Below are positions 44,931 to 54,395 of a stretch of 64,000 nt of DNA, one piece after another. A program made the position numbers and the translations under genes. The notes under the pieces are model-generated. The model searched no databases. It was not told the origin of the DNA and saw nothing but the letters and a program-made list of their open reading frames with translations. Position 1 is the first letter of the stretch; each line of letters starts with the position of its first letter. The stretch is from Lachnospiraceae bacterium (lineage in GTDB: Bacteria; Bacillota; Clostridia; Lachnospirales; Lachnospiraceae): positions 1-64,000 of the forward strand of contig CABJBK010000012.1 of the NCBI GenBank assembly GCA_902363825.1. Direction: 5' to 3'.

Positions 44931-45434
44931 ATGAGTATTTTTGAAAATACCGTTATGATCAAAAAACGGCCGTCCTACGGACAGCTGTTCGCGCAGTATC
45001 TGCTCATTGCGCTTACCATATTGAGCGCACTTGGAACCATTCTCTTTTCTCCGCTCGGACTCTTTGTTCCGACCGTGCTGTTTGCGGTTTTTGCCTACTT
45101 TATGCACGGTTCCTGCGATATGGAGTATGAATATACCTATATCGAGGGCGAACTCGACATCGACAAGATCAAGGCGAAAAGAAAAAGAAAGAAAGTTGCA
45201 AAGATCGACCTCGATGAGCTGATCCTGATCGCTCCGCAGGGTTCCGGAGAGCTGAATCAGTACAGGGGAAACAGCGATGTAAAGAAATTAAAAGCCGTAT
45301 CCGGCAGACCGGACGCAAAGATCTATGATGTCGTATACCGTGACAACAACACGATCCACATCATCTCTTTTGAACCGGATGAAAAGATGATCGATACCCT
45401 TCACAAGCGTTACATGCGCAAGGTTATTTTATAG
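44931..45434 (+). CDS. DUF6106-like membrane protein
   Basis: 167 residues. Two adjacent membrane segments (about 18-60) are followed by a soluble part with a Lys-rich KAKRKRKKVAKIDLDELILI and a beta-rich end. The layout matches DUF6106 proteins in Lachnospiraceae; no function known. A TATAAT at 44882-44887 is a likely -10. I chose the ATG at 44931 rather than the longer frame from 44886, which starts within that -10. The 3' end overlaps cbiO convergently by 6 bases. Confidence 0.75.
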   Translation: MSIFENTVMIKKRPSYGQLFAQYLLIALTILSALGTILFSPLGLFVPTVLFAVFAYFMHGSCDMEYEYTYIEGELDIDKIKAKRKRKKVAKIDLDELILIAPQGSGELNQYRGNSDVKKLKAVSGRPDAKIYDVVYRDNNTIHIISFEPDEKMIDTLHKRYMRKVIL

Positions 45435-46118
45435 GTCTGTGTCCCGTTTCCAGATGTGATCGATGTGATGATCCCGGTCCATGAAAACGATACGGTCCGC
45501 AACCGTCCCGGCAAACTTATGATTATGCGTTGCTATGATCATGGTTTTGCCGGATTTTTTTAACTGCAGCAAAAAACCGGTAAGCCATTCTTCGGTCTCT
45601 GTATCCAGCCCGCTTAACGGTTCATCCAGCACAAGAACTTTCGGGTTCATGGAAAGTATTGATGCGATCGCCACTTTCTTTTTTTCTCCGGTACTGAGAT
45701 AATACGGCGCGCGGTCCCGCAGGGATCCGAGGTTTAAAAGCGCGATACAGTCTTCTACCCGTCTTTTTACTTCCTCCTCCGGAAGTCCCATCTGCATCGG
45801 GGCAAACGCGATCTCTTCCTCTACACTTGCGCAGAAAAGCTGTGCCTCGGGATTCTGAAACACATAACCGATCTTCTGGTGAAATGCTTTCGCAAAGCTC
45901 TCTTTCTTCATGCTCTTTTCATCGATGATATCCCCGTCAAACTCATAGGTTCCAAGATCCGCAAACGCAAGCGCGTTTAAGATACGGATCAGCGTTGATT
46001 TCCCACAGCCGTTCGGGCCTTCTAACATCACGGTCTCTCCCGCTTCTACCTGAAGGTCGATATGTTTTAAGACCGGACGGTCTTCATACGCAAAACAGAT
46101 ATCTTTTAAGGTGATCAT
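45429..46118 (-). CDS. cbiO: cobalt/nickel ECF transporter ATP-binding protein
   Basis: 229 residues. Walker A GPNGCGKST near 37-45, the ECF Q-loop FQNPEAQLF, signature LSTGEKKKVAIA, Walker B VLVLDEPLSGLD, and the H-loop ATHNH. Drives import with CbiQ and CbiM. Start at 46118 overlaps cbiQ by 4 bases. The cytosolic ATPase of the complex. Confidence 0.93.
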   Translation of the reverse strand: MITLKDICFAYEDRPVLKHIDLQVEAGETVMLEGPNGCGKSTLIRILNALAFADLGTYEFDGDIIDEKSMKKESFAKAFHQKIGYVFQNPEAQLFCASVEEEIAFAPMQMGLPEEEVKRRVEDCIALLNLGSLRDRAPYYLSTGEKKKVAIASILSMNPKVLVLDEPLSGLDTETEEWLTGFLLQLKKSGKTMIIATHNHKFAGTVADRIVFMDRDHHIDHIWKRDTDL

Positions 46119-46927
46119 AAATACGCTCCTTCCATAATATAAAGTACGATCTCTGCGGCAAGCAGACCAACCGGCAGAAGATCCCACCGGTTTTTCTTAT
46201 GTTTCATATAATAACGGTAAGTTCCGTCATACCCTCTGCAGTGCATGGCAAGATAGGTTTCCTCCGCCATCCGCTGTGATCTCAGATAGGTGACTGCGAG
46301 GATCCCTCCTGCCGCGCGCTTCTTATCCGGATTTTTCCCGACCGAGCGGAGCGTCAGCGCATCCAGAAGTTCTTTACAGCTGCGCCCGAGCACGACCAGA
46401 TACTTTACGGTCATATCAAACACAAACAGAAACGTATCGGGCAGATGGCACCGGCTCAACGAAGCACAGATCTTATTCCAGCGCACCGCATGGTTTAACA
46501 TGGCGACTGCCATTACCGTGACCGCGGTCTTTGTGGCGATCACCTGCATGGAATACACATTTCCAAGTAACGCCGCCGGAAGTGTAAATACCAGGGAAAA
46601 TCCCACTCCGGTCAGCGTTTCCACAAGGATCTGCCGGATATCTTTGCCGGAAAATGCCGCGAGCAGTACGATCATGAGCCCAAGGACTGTGACCGGGAAA
46701 CGTAAGCCGTGCGCGCATACGGTGAGTAACACCGTCACAAACAGCAAAAGCAGACTGATCCCGGCGGAAATTTCTTTTTCTTTCCGCCGGACCGTCTGCA
46801 TCCTTATTCTTGCAAGCAGCTTTAAAAGCTGCCCTGATGTTTTCTTCTGAAAGCTGTCCTTATCCCGCGATGGCACATAATCTTCTGTCTGTGTCATCCA
46901 TTCCGGGAGTTCTGTCTGTTTTTTCAA
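46115..46927 (-). CDS. cbiQ: cobalt/nickel ECF transporter transmembrane protein
   Basis: 270 residues with five to six membrane helices and the two T-component coupling motifs around ALTLRSVGKNPD and AMHCRGYDGTYR, which contact the ATPase. Between cbiM and cbiO with 4-base overlaps on each side. The T subunit of the metal importer. Confidence 0.92.
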   Translation of the reverse strand: MKKQTELPEWMTQTEDYVPSRDKDSFQKKTSGQLLKLLARIRMQTVRRKEKEISAGISLLLLFVTVLLTVCAHGLRFPVTVLGLMIVLLAAFSGKDIRQILVETLTGVGFSLVFTLPAALLGNVYSMQVIATKTAVTVMAVAMLNHAVRWNKICASLSRCHLPDTFLFVFDMTVKYLVVLGRSCKELLDALTLRSVGKNPDKKRAAGGILAVTYLRSQRMAEETYLAMHCRGYDGTYRYYMKHKKNRWDLLPVGLLAAEIVLYIMEGAYL

Positions 46928-47919
46928 TCAAAATCGACCTTACTTTTCTTAAAACTTCCGATCAGTTTAAAAATAATGATCACGAGTGCCGCGCCAATCA
47001 CTGCCGACAGGATATAGCCAAGCCACTCCGGCATTCCCGCGACTGTATAATCCGGAAACAGCGCCGAAAAATCCATTCCGTCCGCCATGCCCGCAGGCGT
47101 GTAGCCGAGCGCTTTTCCACCGGATACCACTTCCGCGATCTCATCCATTCCCCATTCGCCCCAGGCGGTACCGGTCGCAAGCAGACCGAGCGGCGTAAGC
47201 ACGATGAGCGCCGTAAGGAGCAGATACACCGGGCGTACCGCATGGCTCTTTTTCACATAGGGGGTGTCCGGTGCCGCCTTTTTCATGAACACGAGCACGG
47301 CAACCGTAAAGATCACCTCCGCCGCGCCAAAAACGGTCAGATGCCCGATCATCATCGCCGGGACTGCCACGCCGAGCGGATATGGACAGTACAGCGCTTT
47401 TCCTGCCGCATCCGTAAATAAGAGCGGCTGAACGCCAAACTCGATTGCCGCGCAAAGTGCCGCCGCGTTGATCCCGAAATACGCGCCGATCCCGTAAGCG
47501 ATGGAATCCGCATGTTTTCCCTTCAGGTAATGTTTCAGCACCTGGGCAACCATATAGCCTACAAACGGCAGGACAAATGCCATGTTAAAGCAGTTCGCGC
47601 CAAATGCGAGGATCCCGCCGTCCCCAAACAACAGCGCCTGTACGAGCAGCGCGATCGTCACGGAAATACATGCCGCGTACGGGCCGCAGAGCGCAGCGAT
47701 AAGCGTTCCTCCCACCGCATGGCCGGTCGTACCGCCGGGAAGCGGGATATTGAACATCATCCCAAGAAATGAAAACGCCGCCCCGATACCGAGGAGCGGG
47801 ATCTTCTCCTTTGGGATCTCCGCTTTTACTTTTTTTACAGAAACCGCCCACACCGGAACCATTGCCGTCCCTAGGACCGCGCAGGTGGATGGGCTTAGAT
47901 AATTGTCCGGAATATGCAT
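46924..47919 (-). CDS. cbiM: cobalt/nickel ECF transporter substrate subunit, CbiM with CbiN-like tail
   Basis: 331 residues. It begins MHIPDNYLSPSTC, the metal-binding N-terminus of CbiM/NikM after Met removal, with GGTTGHAVGGTL following. Seven helices make the S component. The C-terminal part (about 235-320; ALGYTPAGMADGMDFSALFP) and last helix correspond to the PDGLE/CbiN-type module fused in one chain. I chose the ATG at 47919, where AGGAGA lies upstream. Cobalt versus nickel cannot be settled. Confidence 0.92.
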   Translation of the reverse strand: MHIPDNYLSPSTCAVLGTAMVPVWAVSVKKVKAEIPKEKIPLLGIGAAFSFLGMMFNIPLPGGTTGHAVGGTLIAALCGPYAACISVTIALLVQALLFGDGGILAFGANCFNMAFVLPFVGYMVAQVLKHYLKGKHADSIAYGIGAYFGINAAALCAAIEFGVQPLLFTDAAGKALYCPYPLGVAVPAMMIGHLTVFGAAEVIFTVAVLVFMKKAAPDTPYVKKSHAVRPVYLLLTALIVLTPLGLLATGTAWGEWGMDEIAEVVSGGKALGYTPAGMADGMDFSALFPDYTVAGMPEWLGYILSAVIGAALVIIIFKLIGSFKKSKVDFD

Positions 47920-47976
47920 AAATGTTCTCCTGATTCTTTTCTTTGTGAAACAATTTCTCAATTACTTCTTTCAAAA

Positions 47977-48005
47977 AGTATAAAACGCTTTTTTTTCTGC
48001 CACAA
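47977..48005 (-). promoter_or_regulatory. probable cbiMQO promoter
   Basis: Minus-strand TTGTGG, 17 bases, TATACT, 58 bases before the cbiM start. I see no cobalamin or NiCo riboswitch in the short leader. Confidence 0.6.
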
Positions 48006-48080
48006 GCCACCGGGGGGGATATTTTTATGTTTTTCTATAGGAACAGCCGTCTGTTTCCAGAAATTTCCCCGACCGTACGC

Positions 48081-48117
48081 TTGTAAATTTCGCCATAAAG
48101 TGATACTATACGAGTAT
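48081..48117 (+). promoter_or_regulatory. but promoter with overlapping inverted repeat
   Basis: TTGTAA, 17 bases, TACTAT (48081-48109), about 70 bases before the start codon. An inverted repeat ATACT-N5-AGTAT at 48103-48117 covers the -10, a plausible operator site. Confidence 0.65.
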
Positions 48118-48177
48118 GGTAAAAATTTAACAATCTGACTTTTTCAGACTATGAGTTGAAATTTAAGGAGGTTTTTC

Positions 48178-49518
48178 ATGGATTATTCACAGGAATACAA
48201 ACAGAAACTGGTTTCAGCGGATGAAGCCGTAAAAGTCGTTCAGTCCGGCGACTGGGTGGACTACGGATGGTGTAACGCCACTGCAAATGCGCTGGATAAG
48301 GCCCTTGCAAAACGTACGGATGAGTTAAAGGATGTAAAGCTTCGCGGCGGTATCCTTTTAAAACCGCTCGCTGTATTTGAGCGTGAAGATGCCGGTGAGC
48401 ACTTCACCTGGAACTCCTGGCATATGTCCGGTATTGAACGTAAATACATCAGCAGAGGATTCGCTTACTATGCTCCGATCCGTTATTCCGAGCTTCCACG
48501 TTACTACTACGATCTGGACTGCAAAAACGATGTTGCAATGTTCCAGGTAGCTCCGATGGATAAGCACGGCTATTTCAATTTCGGACCGAACGCTTCCCAT
48601 ATGATGGCTGTCTGTGAAAATTCTAAGAAGATCATCGTTGAAGTAAATGAAAATATGCCGCGCTGCCTCGGTGGTTTCGAGAACAGCATCCATATTTCCA
48701 AGGTTGATATGATCGTAGAAGGCCCGAATGACCCGATCGCTGAGATGGGTGCAGGCGGTCCTGCAACTGATGTCGATAAGGCTGTTGCGAAACTGATCGT
48801 AGAAGAGATTCCAAACGGTGCCTGCTTACAGCTCGGTATTGGTGGTATGCCAAATGCGGTTGGTTCCCTGATCGCGGAATCCGACTTAAAAGACCTCGGT
48901 GTACATACTGAGATGTACGTTGACGCTTTCGTTGATATCGCAAAAGCCGGAAAGATCAACGGTTCTAAGAAGAACATCGACCGTTTCCGCCAGACCTTCG
49001 GTTTTGGCTGCGGTACCAAGAAGATGTACGACTACCTGGATGACAACCCTGAAATGATGAGTGCTCCAGTAAGCTATACAAACGATATCCGCTCTATTTC
49101 CGCGCTGGATAACTTTATCTCCATCAACAACGCGGTAAATATCGATCTGTTCGGTCAGGTCAATGCGGAATCCGCAGGAATCAAGCAGATCAGCGGAGCC
49201 GGCGGACAGCTTGACTTCGTACTCGGCGCTTACCTGTCCAAGGGCGGAAAGAGCTTCATCTGCTGCTCCTCCACCTTTACAACCAAGGACGGACAGTTAA
49301 AATCCAGAATCCTGCCGACCTTAGACAACGGTTCTATCGTTACCGATACCCGTGCAAACACCCATTATGTAGTTACCGAATACGGTAAAGTAAACTTAAA
49401 GGGTCTCTCTGCATGGCAGCGTACGGAAGCGCTGATCTCCATCGCGCATCCGCAGTTCCGTGATGAACTGATCAAAGAAGCTGAAAAAATGCACATCTGG
49501 AGAAGAAGCAACAAATAA
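48178..49518 (+). CDS. but: butyryl-CoA:acetate CoA-transferase
   Basis: Last step of butyrate formation, exchanging CoA from butyryl-CoA onto acetate. 446 residues, full length. The N-terminal half carries [20 protein letters not shown] and DWVDYGWCN, and the C-terminal half [10 protein letters not shown] followed by [11 protein letters not shown] with E245 as the likely CoA-accepting glutamate. AAGGAGG precedes the ATG. It stands alone with its own promoter and terminator, and its codon use is cleaner than neighbours, suggesting high expression. Confidence 0.96.
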   Translation: MDYSQEYKQKLVSADEAVKVVQSGDWVDYGWCNATANALDKALAKRTDELKDVKLRGGILLKPLAVFEREDAGEHFTWNSWHMSGIERKYISRGFAYYAPIRYSELPRYYYDLDCKNDVAMFQVAPMDKHGYFNFGPNASHMMAVCENSKKIIVEVNENMPRCLGGFENSIHISKVDMIVEGPNDPIAEMGAGGPATDVDKAVAKLIVEEIPNGACLQLGIGGMPNAVGSLIAESDLKDLGVHTEMYVDAFVDIAKAGKINGSKKNIDRFRQTFGFGCGTKKMYDYLDDNPEMMSAPVSYTNDIRSISALDNFISINNAVNIDLFGQVNAESAGIKQISGAGGQLDFVLGAYLSKGGKSFICCSSTFTTKDGQLKSRILPTLDNGSIVTDTRANTHYVVTEYGKVNLKGLSAWQRTEALISIAHPQFRDELIKEAEKMHIWRRSNK

Positions 49519-49536
49519 TTATCCGTCCAGACTGAT

Positions 49537-49577
49537 TCCCCGGTCACGAGCCGATTTCGTGACCGGGGATTTTTTTT
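49537..49577 (+). terminator. terminator of but
   Basis: Perfect 13-bp stem TCCCCGGTCACGA / TCGTGACCGGGGA with a seven-base loop, followed by eight T. Confidence 0.95.
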
Positions 49578-49582
49578 GCAAC

Positions 49583-49598
49583 GGCGACGAGGAAAATG
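49583..49598 (+). repeat. 16-base motif shared with 12086-12101
   Basis: GGCGACGAGGAAAATG occurs here on the plus strand, just after the but terminator, and identically on the minus strand at 12086-12101 in the hairpin array. A 14-base palindrome GCGGATGCATCCGC follows at 49607-49620. Confidence 0.7.
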
Positions 49599-49602
49599 AT
49601 GG

Positions 49603-50661
49603 TCATGCGGATGCATCCGCTTCCTCCGTCGTCATCTTATAGATCTCCCAGATCAGGAACGCCGAGAGCGGCCCGAAGATCACACCGACTCCCCCATACA
49701 CCTTGATCCCGATATAGATGCTCATCAGCACGCAGACCGGATGCACCCCGATCCCGCCGCCCACGAGCTTTGGCTCTAACATTTCCCGCGTAATGGAACA
49801 GGCGAGATAGATGCCGAGATACCATAGGGCAAGTCCGTATTTTCCCTGAAGCACTTCTAAGATCATCCAGGGGATAAATACCGTTCCTGTTCCAAGAAAC
49901 GGCAGCGCGTCACAAACTCCGATCGCGATCCCTGCCAGGAGCGCATAGGAATTTCCGGTGAGAAACAGCCCGGTTACACAGATCGCGCTGACACACAGCC
50001 AGATGATGAGCTGCGCTTTCAGATAGGAGCCTCCTGCGGTTTTCAGTCTGCCCGCGATGTGCCCTGCCACATTTCCGATCCCGGAATTTTGAAACCGCCG
50101 CACAAGCCCGTCGTAATCAAGGAAGATTAAAAGTGTTGCCACGGAGATCACGAGCATAATCCAGCCCGCATGCAGCATCCACCGGATACTGCTGACCGAC
50201 CGCTCAAACATACACGCCATCACCTGATCCTGTCCCTTCTTCCAAAACGTGACCGCCTTCTCACAGATGACCGCATTGATCTGTTCCGCCTCAATTCCGC
50301 TCAACACTTCAAGCCGCGCGCAGCAGTCCCGCCAGCAGTCTCTTCCCACCGCACACAGATTTCCGTAATTAAGGCACAGGCGCTTTACCTGCACCGCCAG
50401 CCCGTAGATTAGAAGCAGGCCGCCAAAGACTGTGAGCAGGAAACAGAAAAAGAACAAAAAAAGACGGAGCGCGCGTTTTCCCTTTCCCGCTTTCTTTTCA
50501 ATCTTTGCGGCTGCGCCATGTAAAAGCGCCGCCAGTGCGAATGCCACAAAAAAAGGAATCACGAGCGGTAAAAAGAAGCGTACGCCAACATATACCCCTG
50601 TCGTGATTCCAGCAAGTTTTAATATTTTTTTCCAGAGCAACTTTGATTCATACGTTTTCAT
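49603..50661 (-). CDS. AI-2E family transporter-like membrane protein
   Basis: 352 residues with about eight membrane helices. The PF01594-type core is visible: two N-terminal helices, a soluble coiled middle, and a C-terminal block with LPFLGTGTVFIPW and EPKLVGGGIGVHP followed by GVGVIFGPLSAFLIWE. Members have been linked to autoinducer-2 export, sodium/proton exchange or sporulation (YtvI-like); the substrate is not decidable here. I chose the ATG at 50661, which follows an AAGGT-type site. Confidence 0.9.
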   Translation of the reverse strand: MKTYESKLLWKKILKLAGITTGVYVGVRFFLPLVIPFFVAFALAALLHGAAAKIEKKAGKGKRALRLFLFFFCFLLTVFGGLLLIYGLAVQVKRLCLNYGNLCAVGRDCWRDCCARLEVLSGIEAEQINAVICEKAVTFWKKGQDQVMACMFERSVSSIRWMLHAGWIMLVISVATLLIFLDYDGLVRRFQNSGIGNVAGHIAGRLKTAGGSYLKAQLIIWLCVSAICVTGLFLTGNSYALLAGIAIGVCDALPFLGTGTVFIPWMILEVLQGKYGLALWYLGIYLACSITREMLEPKLVGGGIGVHPVCVLMSIYIGIKVYGGVGVIFGPLSAFLIWEIYKMTTEEADASA

Positions 50662-50698
50662 ACCTTCAGTATGCCCGCATTTTCCATGCTCTATCCTG

Positions 50699-51385
50699 TC
50701 ATTTTTCTTCCGGCGGGAAAAATTCAAAAAACGCCTTTCCCTCCGGGCGGATCTCAAACTCCATCTTTTTCTTTGTCACCGGATGCACAAACCCAAGCCT
50801 GCAGGAGCAGAGCGCAAGCGGCAGATACCCGCTCTCTTTTCTGGCTCCGTATTTGCCGTCCCCGTAGATCGGATGACCGGCATGTGACAGCTGCACACGG
50901 ATCTGATGATGCCGCCCGGTCTTTAATGTGATAAAAAGCAGGCTCTTTTCTTCCGTTTCCGCCACCGTATGATAGGAAAGTTCCGCCCGCTTCGCGCCCG
51001 GTGTATTTTCGCTTACCGCACGGGAACAGTTCGTCCGCCCGTCCTTTGACAGATGATCGCAGAGTTCTCCGTCTTTTTCCTTCATTTTTCCCCATATGAC
51101 CGCATAATAATTCTTATCCACACTGCGTGCGCCAACCTGTGCGCCAAGCGCTGCCGCCGCCTGTTTGGTTTTCGCGAATACCATGATCCCCTCCACGGGC
51201 TGGTCAAGCCGGTGCACCAGACCGATATACGGCTCCTCTTTTTTTGCCGCCCGGTAATTTTTTAGCAGGCTTACCATATCCTGCTGTCCCGCTCTCGCGG
51301 TCTGCACCGGAATGCCTGCCGGTTTTCTGCACACAAGCACCGCGTCATCTTCATATCGTATCTGATCTTTGATCTGACCTGTCAT
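50699..51385 (-). CDS. RluA-family RNA pseudouridine synthase
   Basis: 228 residues, no S4 domain. Catalytic Asp in LVHRLDQPVEGIMVFAKT, followed by KNYYAVIWG and LKTGRHHQIRVQLSHAGHPI, YGDGKYG motifs. Target RNA cannot be told; the lack of an S4 domain resembles RluA/RluC relatives or TruC. A frame extends upstream to 51517 but no start there has ribosome-site support. Confidence 0.92.
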   Translation of the reverse strand: MTGQIKDQIRYEDDAVLVCRKPAGIPVQTARAGQQDMVSLLKNYRAAKKEEPYIGLVHRLDQPVEGIMVFAKTKQAAAALGAQVGARSVDKNYYAVIWGKMKEKDGELCDHLSKDGRTNCSRAVSENTPGAKRAELSYHTVAETEEKSLLFITLKTGRHHQIRVQLSHAGHPIYGDGKYGARKESGYLPLALCSCRLGFVHPVTKKKMEFEIRPEGKAFFEFFPPEEK

Positions 51386-51529
51386 AATTTTCCTCTTTCC
51401 GTTTTTGTTTTTTCGACCAATTCTTAAATATTTTTTACTTTCGCACCGCACTTGTTTACAGTCCTCTCCAAAAATGATATGATTACAACTACAGTTATGA
51501 AATTTTTTTACATTCAAGGAGGATTTTAT

Positions 51530-51970
51530 ATGTATTTTTGCAGAAACTGCGGATCATCTTATCAGACAGACGATGCTGTCATCTGTGTAAAATGTGGCTG
51601 CCCGAAGGGACAGGGCAATAATTTTTGTCCGAACTGCGGCAAACCGGTTCCACAGACCAGTACCGTATGTTTAAATTGTGGTGTTTCCCTTATGCCGGAT
51701 GCTAACACCAACCCGAACGCGAAATCCAAAATGGCAGCCGGACTGCTTGGCATTTTTCTCGGTTCTTTCGGTGTACATAACTTCTATCTCGGCTATACAA
51801 CAAAAGCTGTGATCCAGCTGGTATGCACGATTGTCGGCATCCTTCTTTCCTGTTTCGGTATCGGCGCACTGATCGTATTCGGTATCAGTATCTGGGGACT
51901 CGTGGAAGGAATCATGATCCTCTGCGGCTCCATCAAAGTGGACGGTCAGGGCAATCCTTTAAAGGATTAA
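51530..51970 (+). CDS. zinc-ribbon TM2 domain protein
   Basis: 146 residues. Two zinc ribbons (CRNCGSSYQTDDAVICVKCG and CPNCGKPVPQTSTVCLNCG) in the first 50 residues, followed by a TM2 domain with two membrane helices and the GIFLGSFGVHNFYLGYTTKA loop. AAGGAGG lies nine bases before the ATG. TM2 proteins are uncharacterised membrane proteins; the ribbons suggest protein contacts. Convergent with the MATE gene, overlapping by 4 bases. Confidence 0.88.
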   Translation: MYFCRNCGSSYQTDDAVICVKCGCPKGQGNNFCPNCGKPVPQTSTVCLNCGVSLMPDANTNPNAKSKMAAGLLGIFLGSFGVHNFYLGYTTKAVIQLVCTIVGILLSCFGIGALIVFGISIWGLVEGIMILCGSIKVDGQGNPLKD

Positions 51971-53337
51971 GCTTCCAGCTTTTTCATTTCACGAAATTCT
52001 TTTACTGCCATCGTGATCGCTATGACTGCTGCAAGGCAGTCTGCGACCGGTGCAGCATACATGATCCCGTCTATGCCGACAAAAAGCGGCAATATCAGTG
52101 TAAGAGGCAGCAAAAATACGATCTGCCTCGTCAGTGACAGAAAGGTTCCTTTCTGCGGTTTTCCAATCGAAGTAAAAAATGTCGATGTGATCGGCTGTAA
52201 AAAGTTCACAAAGGTAAAAAACAGATATACTCTTAAAAATTTGATCCCGAATTTGAAATACGCGTCACTTCCGGTTCCAAACAGCGCAAGGATCTCACCC
52301 GGAAATACCTGGAAGATCAAAAAGGATACCACGGAAATGATCGCGCCCGCGCGGACTGCGAGATTGTACGCCTCCCGCACTCTTCCAAATTGCTTCGCGC
52401 CGTAATTGAAACTCTCGATCGGCTGTGTTCCCTGGGAAATTCCGATGATCACCGAGAAGAACAGCTGGCCGACTTTTGTGACGATGCCCGCGCAGGCAAG
52501 CGGGATCGCCGCGCCATATTCTGAGAGTTCCCCGTAATGGGTCAGAGATTTGTTTAAAACGATCTGCACGATCATCATCGCGACCTGATTAAAGAAGGAC
52601 GCCGTGCCAAGCGCCATGATATTCACTGCACATCTGCTCTCTACACTCAGCTGTTTTTTCCCGAGATGTACGGTCTTATAGTGCGCCAGATAATAAATGA
52701 CGACTGCTGCGGATACGATCTGCCCGATGATCGTCGCGAGCGCTGCTCCTGCCATTCCCCAGCGGAATCCGAGTACGAAGATCGCATCCAGCACAGTGTT
52801 GATCCCTGCCCCGATCAGATTGCAGATCATGGACATCTTCGGACTGCCGTCCGCACGGATCAGATGACAGCCTCCCGCTGTCAGAATCAGGCACGGAAAA
52901 CCGATCGATGTGATGCGCACATAAACTTTCGCATAGGGCATAACATCCGCCGGCGCTCCGAAAAAGGCGAGTAACGGTGTCAAAAAAAGCTGTGTCACAA
53001 GAAAAAGTACAAGCCCGCTTCCGATCAGAAGTACCGCCGCATTTCCTGCATAGGACGCCGCTTCTTCTTTTCTTCCCTCTCCCATGGCGAGGTTAAAATT
53101 GGACGCACCACCGATCCCGAATAACAGCGCTAACGCGATACAGGATGTGGAAAGCGGAAACGCGATATTGGTCGCCGCGTTTCCAAGCGTTCCGACGGCC
53201 TGTCCGATAAACAGCTGATCCACAATGTTATAAAGTGCGCCGACAAGCATCGCGATAATGCTCGGCACCGCAAATTTCACCATTAAGCTTCCGACCCGCT
53301 CGGTTCCAAGCGGATTATTTTTTGTTGTCTCACTCAT
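51967..53337 (-). CDS. MATE family efflux transporter
   Basis: 456 residues with 12 membrane helices in two related halves; MatE signatures include the N-terminal SLMVKFAVPSIIAMLVGALY and a second-half GISQGTQPIESFNYGAKQFG. A cation-coupled drug/metabolite exporter; substrate unknown. A small ORF follows upstream at 53364 on the same strand. Confidence 0.92.
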   Translation of the reverse strand: MSETTKNNPLGTERVGSLMVKFAVPSIIAMLVGALYNIVDQLFIGQAVGTLGNAATNIAFPLSTSCIALALLFGIGGASNFNLAMGEGRKEEAASYAGNAAVLLIGSGLVLFLVTQLFLTPLLAFFGAPADVMPYAKVYVRITSIGFPCLILTAGGCHLIRADGSPKMSMICNLIGAGINTVLDAIFVLGFRWGMAGAALATIIGQIVSAAVVIYYLAHYKTVHLGKKQLSVESRCAVNIMALGTASFFNQVAMMIVQIVLNKSLTHYGELSEYGAAIPLACAGIVTKVGQLFFSVIIGISQGTQPIESFNYGAKQFGRVREAYNLAVRAGAIISVVSFLIFQVFPGEILALFGTGSDAYFKFGIKFLRVYLFFTFVNFLQPITSTFFTSIGKPQKGTFLSLTRQIVFLLPLTLILPLFVGIDGIMYAAPVADCLAAVIAITMAVKEFREMKKLEA

Positions 53338-53363
53338 ACAAATTATCTTCCTTACTTTTTATC

Positions 53364-53579
53364 CTAAGAATCCAGTTCTTCCAGAATATTCGCCTCTGTG
53401 TACACCCTCCGCGCGTCACGCGCCCTGCGCATTGCGCTCCGGTATTCACTGAGTTTCCGGAAAATCGGTTCAATATCTTCCATATTATATTCCTTTTTTT
53501 CCAAACCTTCAATAAATGCTTTTAAAGTCTTTGCGTCTCCATTGTCTGTTTCCTCCAAAACATGATTGATTTTTTCCAC
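53364..53579 (-). CDS. small hypothetical helical protein
   Basis: 71 residues from a GTG at 53579 with AGAGG upstream. Highly charged and helical (KAFIEGLEKKEYNMEDIEPI), rich in Arg near the end. It sits 26 bases before the MATE gene and could be its regulator, but no domain is recognisable. Confidence 0.55.
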   Translation of the reverse strand: MEKINHVLEETDNGDAKTLKAFIEGLEKKEYNMEDIEPIFRKLSEYRSAMRRARDARRVYTEANILEELDS

Positions 53580-53632
53580 AAAAACCTCTACAATAAAAAG
53601 TATGTCAGACTATTTGTTACGGAGGTCTCTTT

Positions 53633-54079
53633 ATGAAAATTGGGGTTATATCTGATACGCACGGCTCCCTTCCGGATGCCGCAGGGGATGCGTTAAAAAA
53701 ATGTGACTATTTGATCCACGCCGGGGATATCGGAAGCGAAGCCTGTTACCGCGCCATTTTCCAGTTGAATCTCCCTTCCTACCTGGTAAGGGGCAACTGT
53801 GACTGGAGCAGCTATGCCGCCGATATGCAGGAAGTTCTCTCTTTCCACATCGACGGGATCTCCATTTCCCTGATCCATGATTTAAACCGCCTGTCACGGC
53901 TTGCCGATGACACGGATCTTGTCATCTTCGGTCACACACATCATTATACACTTTTTGAACGTCAGGGTGTGACTTATTTAAATCCGGGCAGCGTCAGTGA
54001 AGGCAGAGGTGAGCCAAATTCTTTTGTGATCTTAGACACCGATCATGGGCATTTTAAGGTAAAGCAGTATACGCTTTAG
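53633..54079 (+). CDS. YfcE/MJ0936-type metallophosphodiesterase
   Basis: 148 residues with the metal motifs ISDTHGSLPD, AGDIGSE, RGNCDW and FGHTHHYTLF, in order. Small stand-alone phosphodiesterase; known homologues cleave phosphodiesters in vitro, physiological substrate unclear. ACGGAGG precedes the ATG. Ends in a bidirectional terminator. Confidence 0.93.
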   Translation: MKIGVISDTHGSLPDAAGDALKKCDYLIHAGDIGSEACYRAIFQLNLPSYLVRGNCDWSSYAADMQEVLSFHIDGISISLIHDLNRLSRLADDTDLVIFGHTHHYTLFERQGVTYLNPGSVSEGRGEPNSFVILDTDHGHFKVKQYTL

Positions 54080-54085
54080 GGATGT

Positions 54086-54132
54086 AAAAACGCAGTGAAA
54101 AAGTATGTGACTTGCCATTTCGCTGCGTTTTT
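54086..54132. terminator. bidirectional terminator after the phosphodiesterase gene
   Basis: Stem AAAAACGCAGTGAAA / TTTCGCTGCGTTTTT, 15 pairs including one wobble. A and T runs on both sides serve the genes converging from each side. Confidence 0.85.
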
Positions 54133-54156
54133 ATCTGACATACTCCTGCCGTCTTC

Positions 54157-54393
54157 CTATTTTAATGCATACTTTTCTTCCGGTATATCATATTCCAGAT
54201 ACAGTTTATCCCGGTATTCCAGATCTGTCGTTGCCCGCAGGAGTTCCTCGATCCGCTGATCCGCCTGCATTTTTTCCGACAAACACTTAAAACGTTCCTG
54301 CTCCGCTTTTATTCCATTCTTCTGACCTGCCTCATACTCTGCTTTCCGCAGTTTTTCTTTTTCTCTTTCCTCGTCATATTCGAAGATGCTCAC
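54157..54393 (-). CDS. small charged protein resembling the tail of Rpn-type nuclease/transposase proteins
   Basis: 78 residues, Glu/Lys-rich, coiled-coil-like: YDEEREKEKLRKAEYEAGQK then EELLRATTDLEYRDKLYLEY. This composition is typical for the C-terminal end of Rpn/PD-(D/E)xK-type proteins. The main nuclease domain is absent, so it is probably a fragment left as a free ORF. A related short stretch (KKAEYEAGVQEGIQKG) occurs at about 54735-54795. Confidence 0.45.
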   Translation of the reverse strand: MSIFEYDEEREKEKLRKAEYEAGQKNGIKAEQERFKCLSEKMQADQRIEELLRATTDLEYRDKLYLEYDIPEEKYALK

Positions 54394-54395
54394 TG

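Noticed and set aside
47920..48080. Cobalamin or NiCo riboswitch before cbiM
   Set aside because: No B12-box or NiCo motif found; the structured G-rich stretch at 48006-48070 lies upstream of both divergent promoters.
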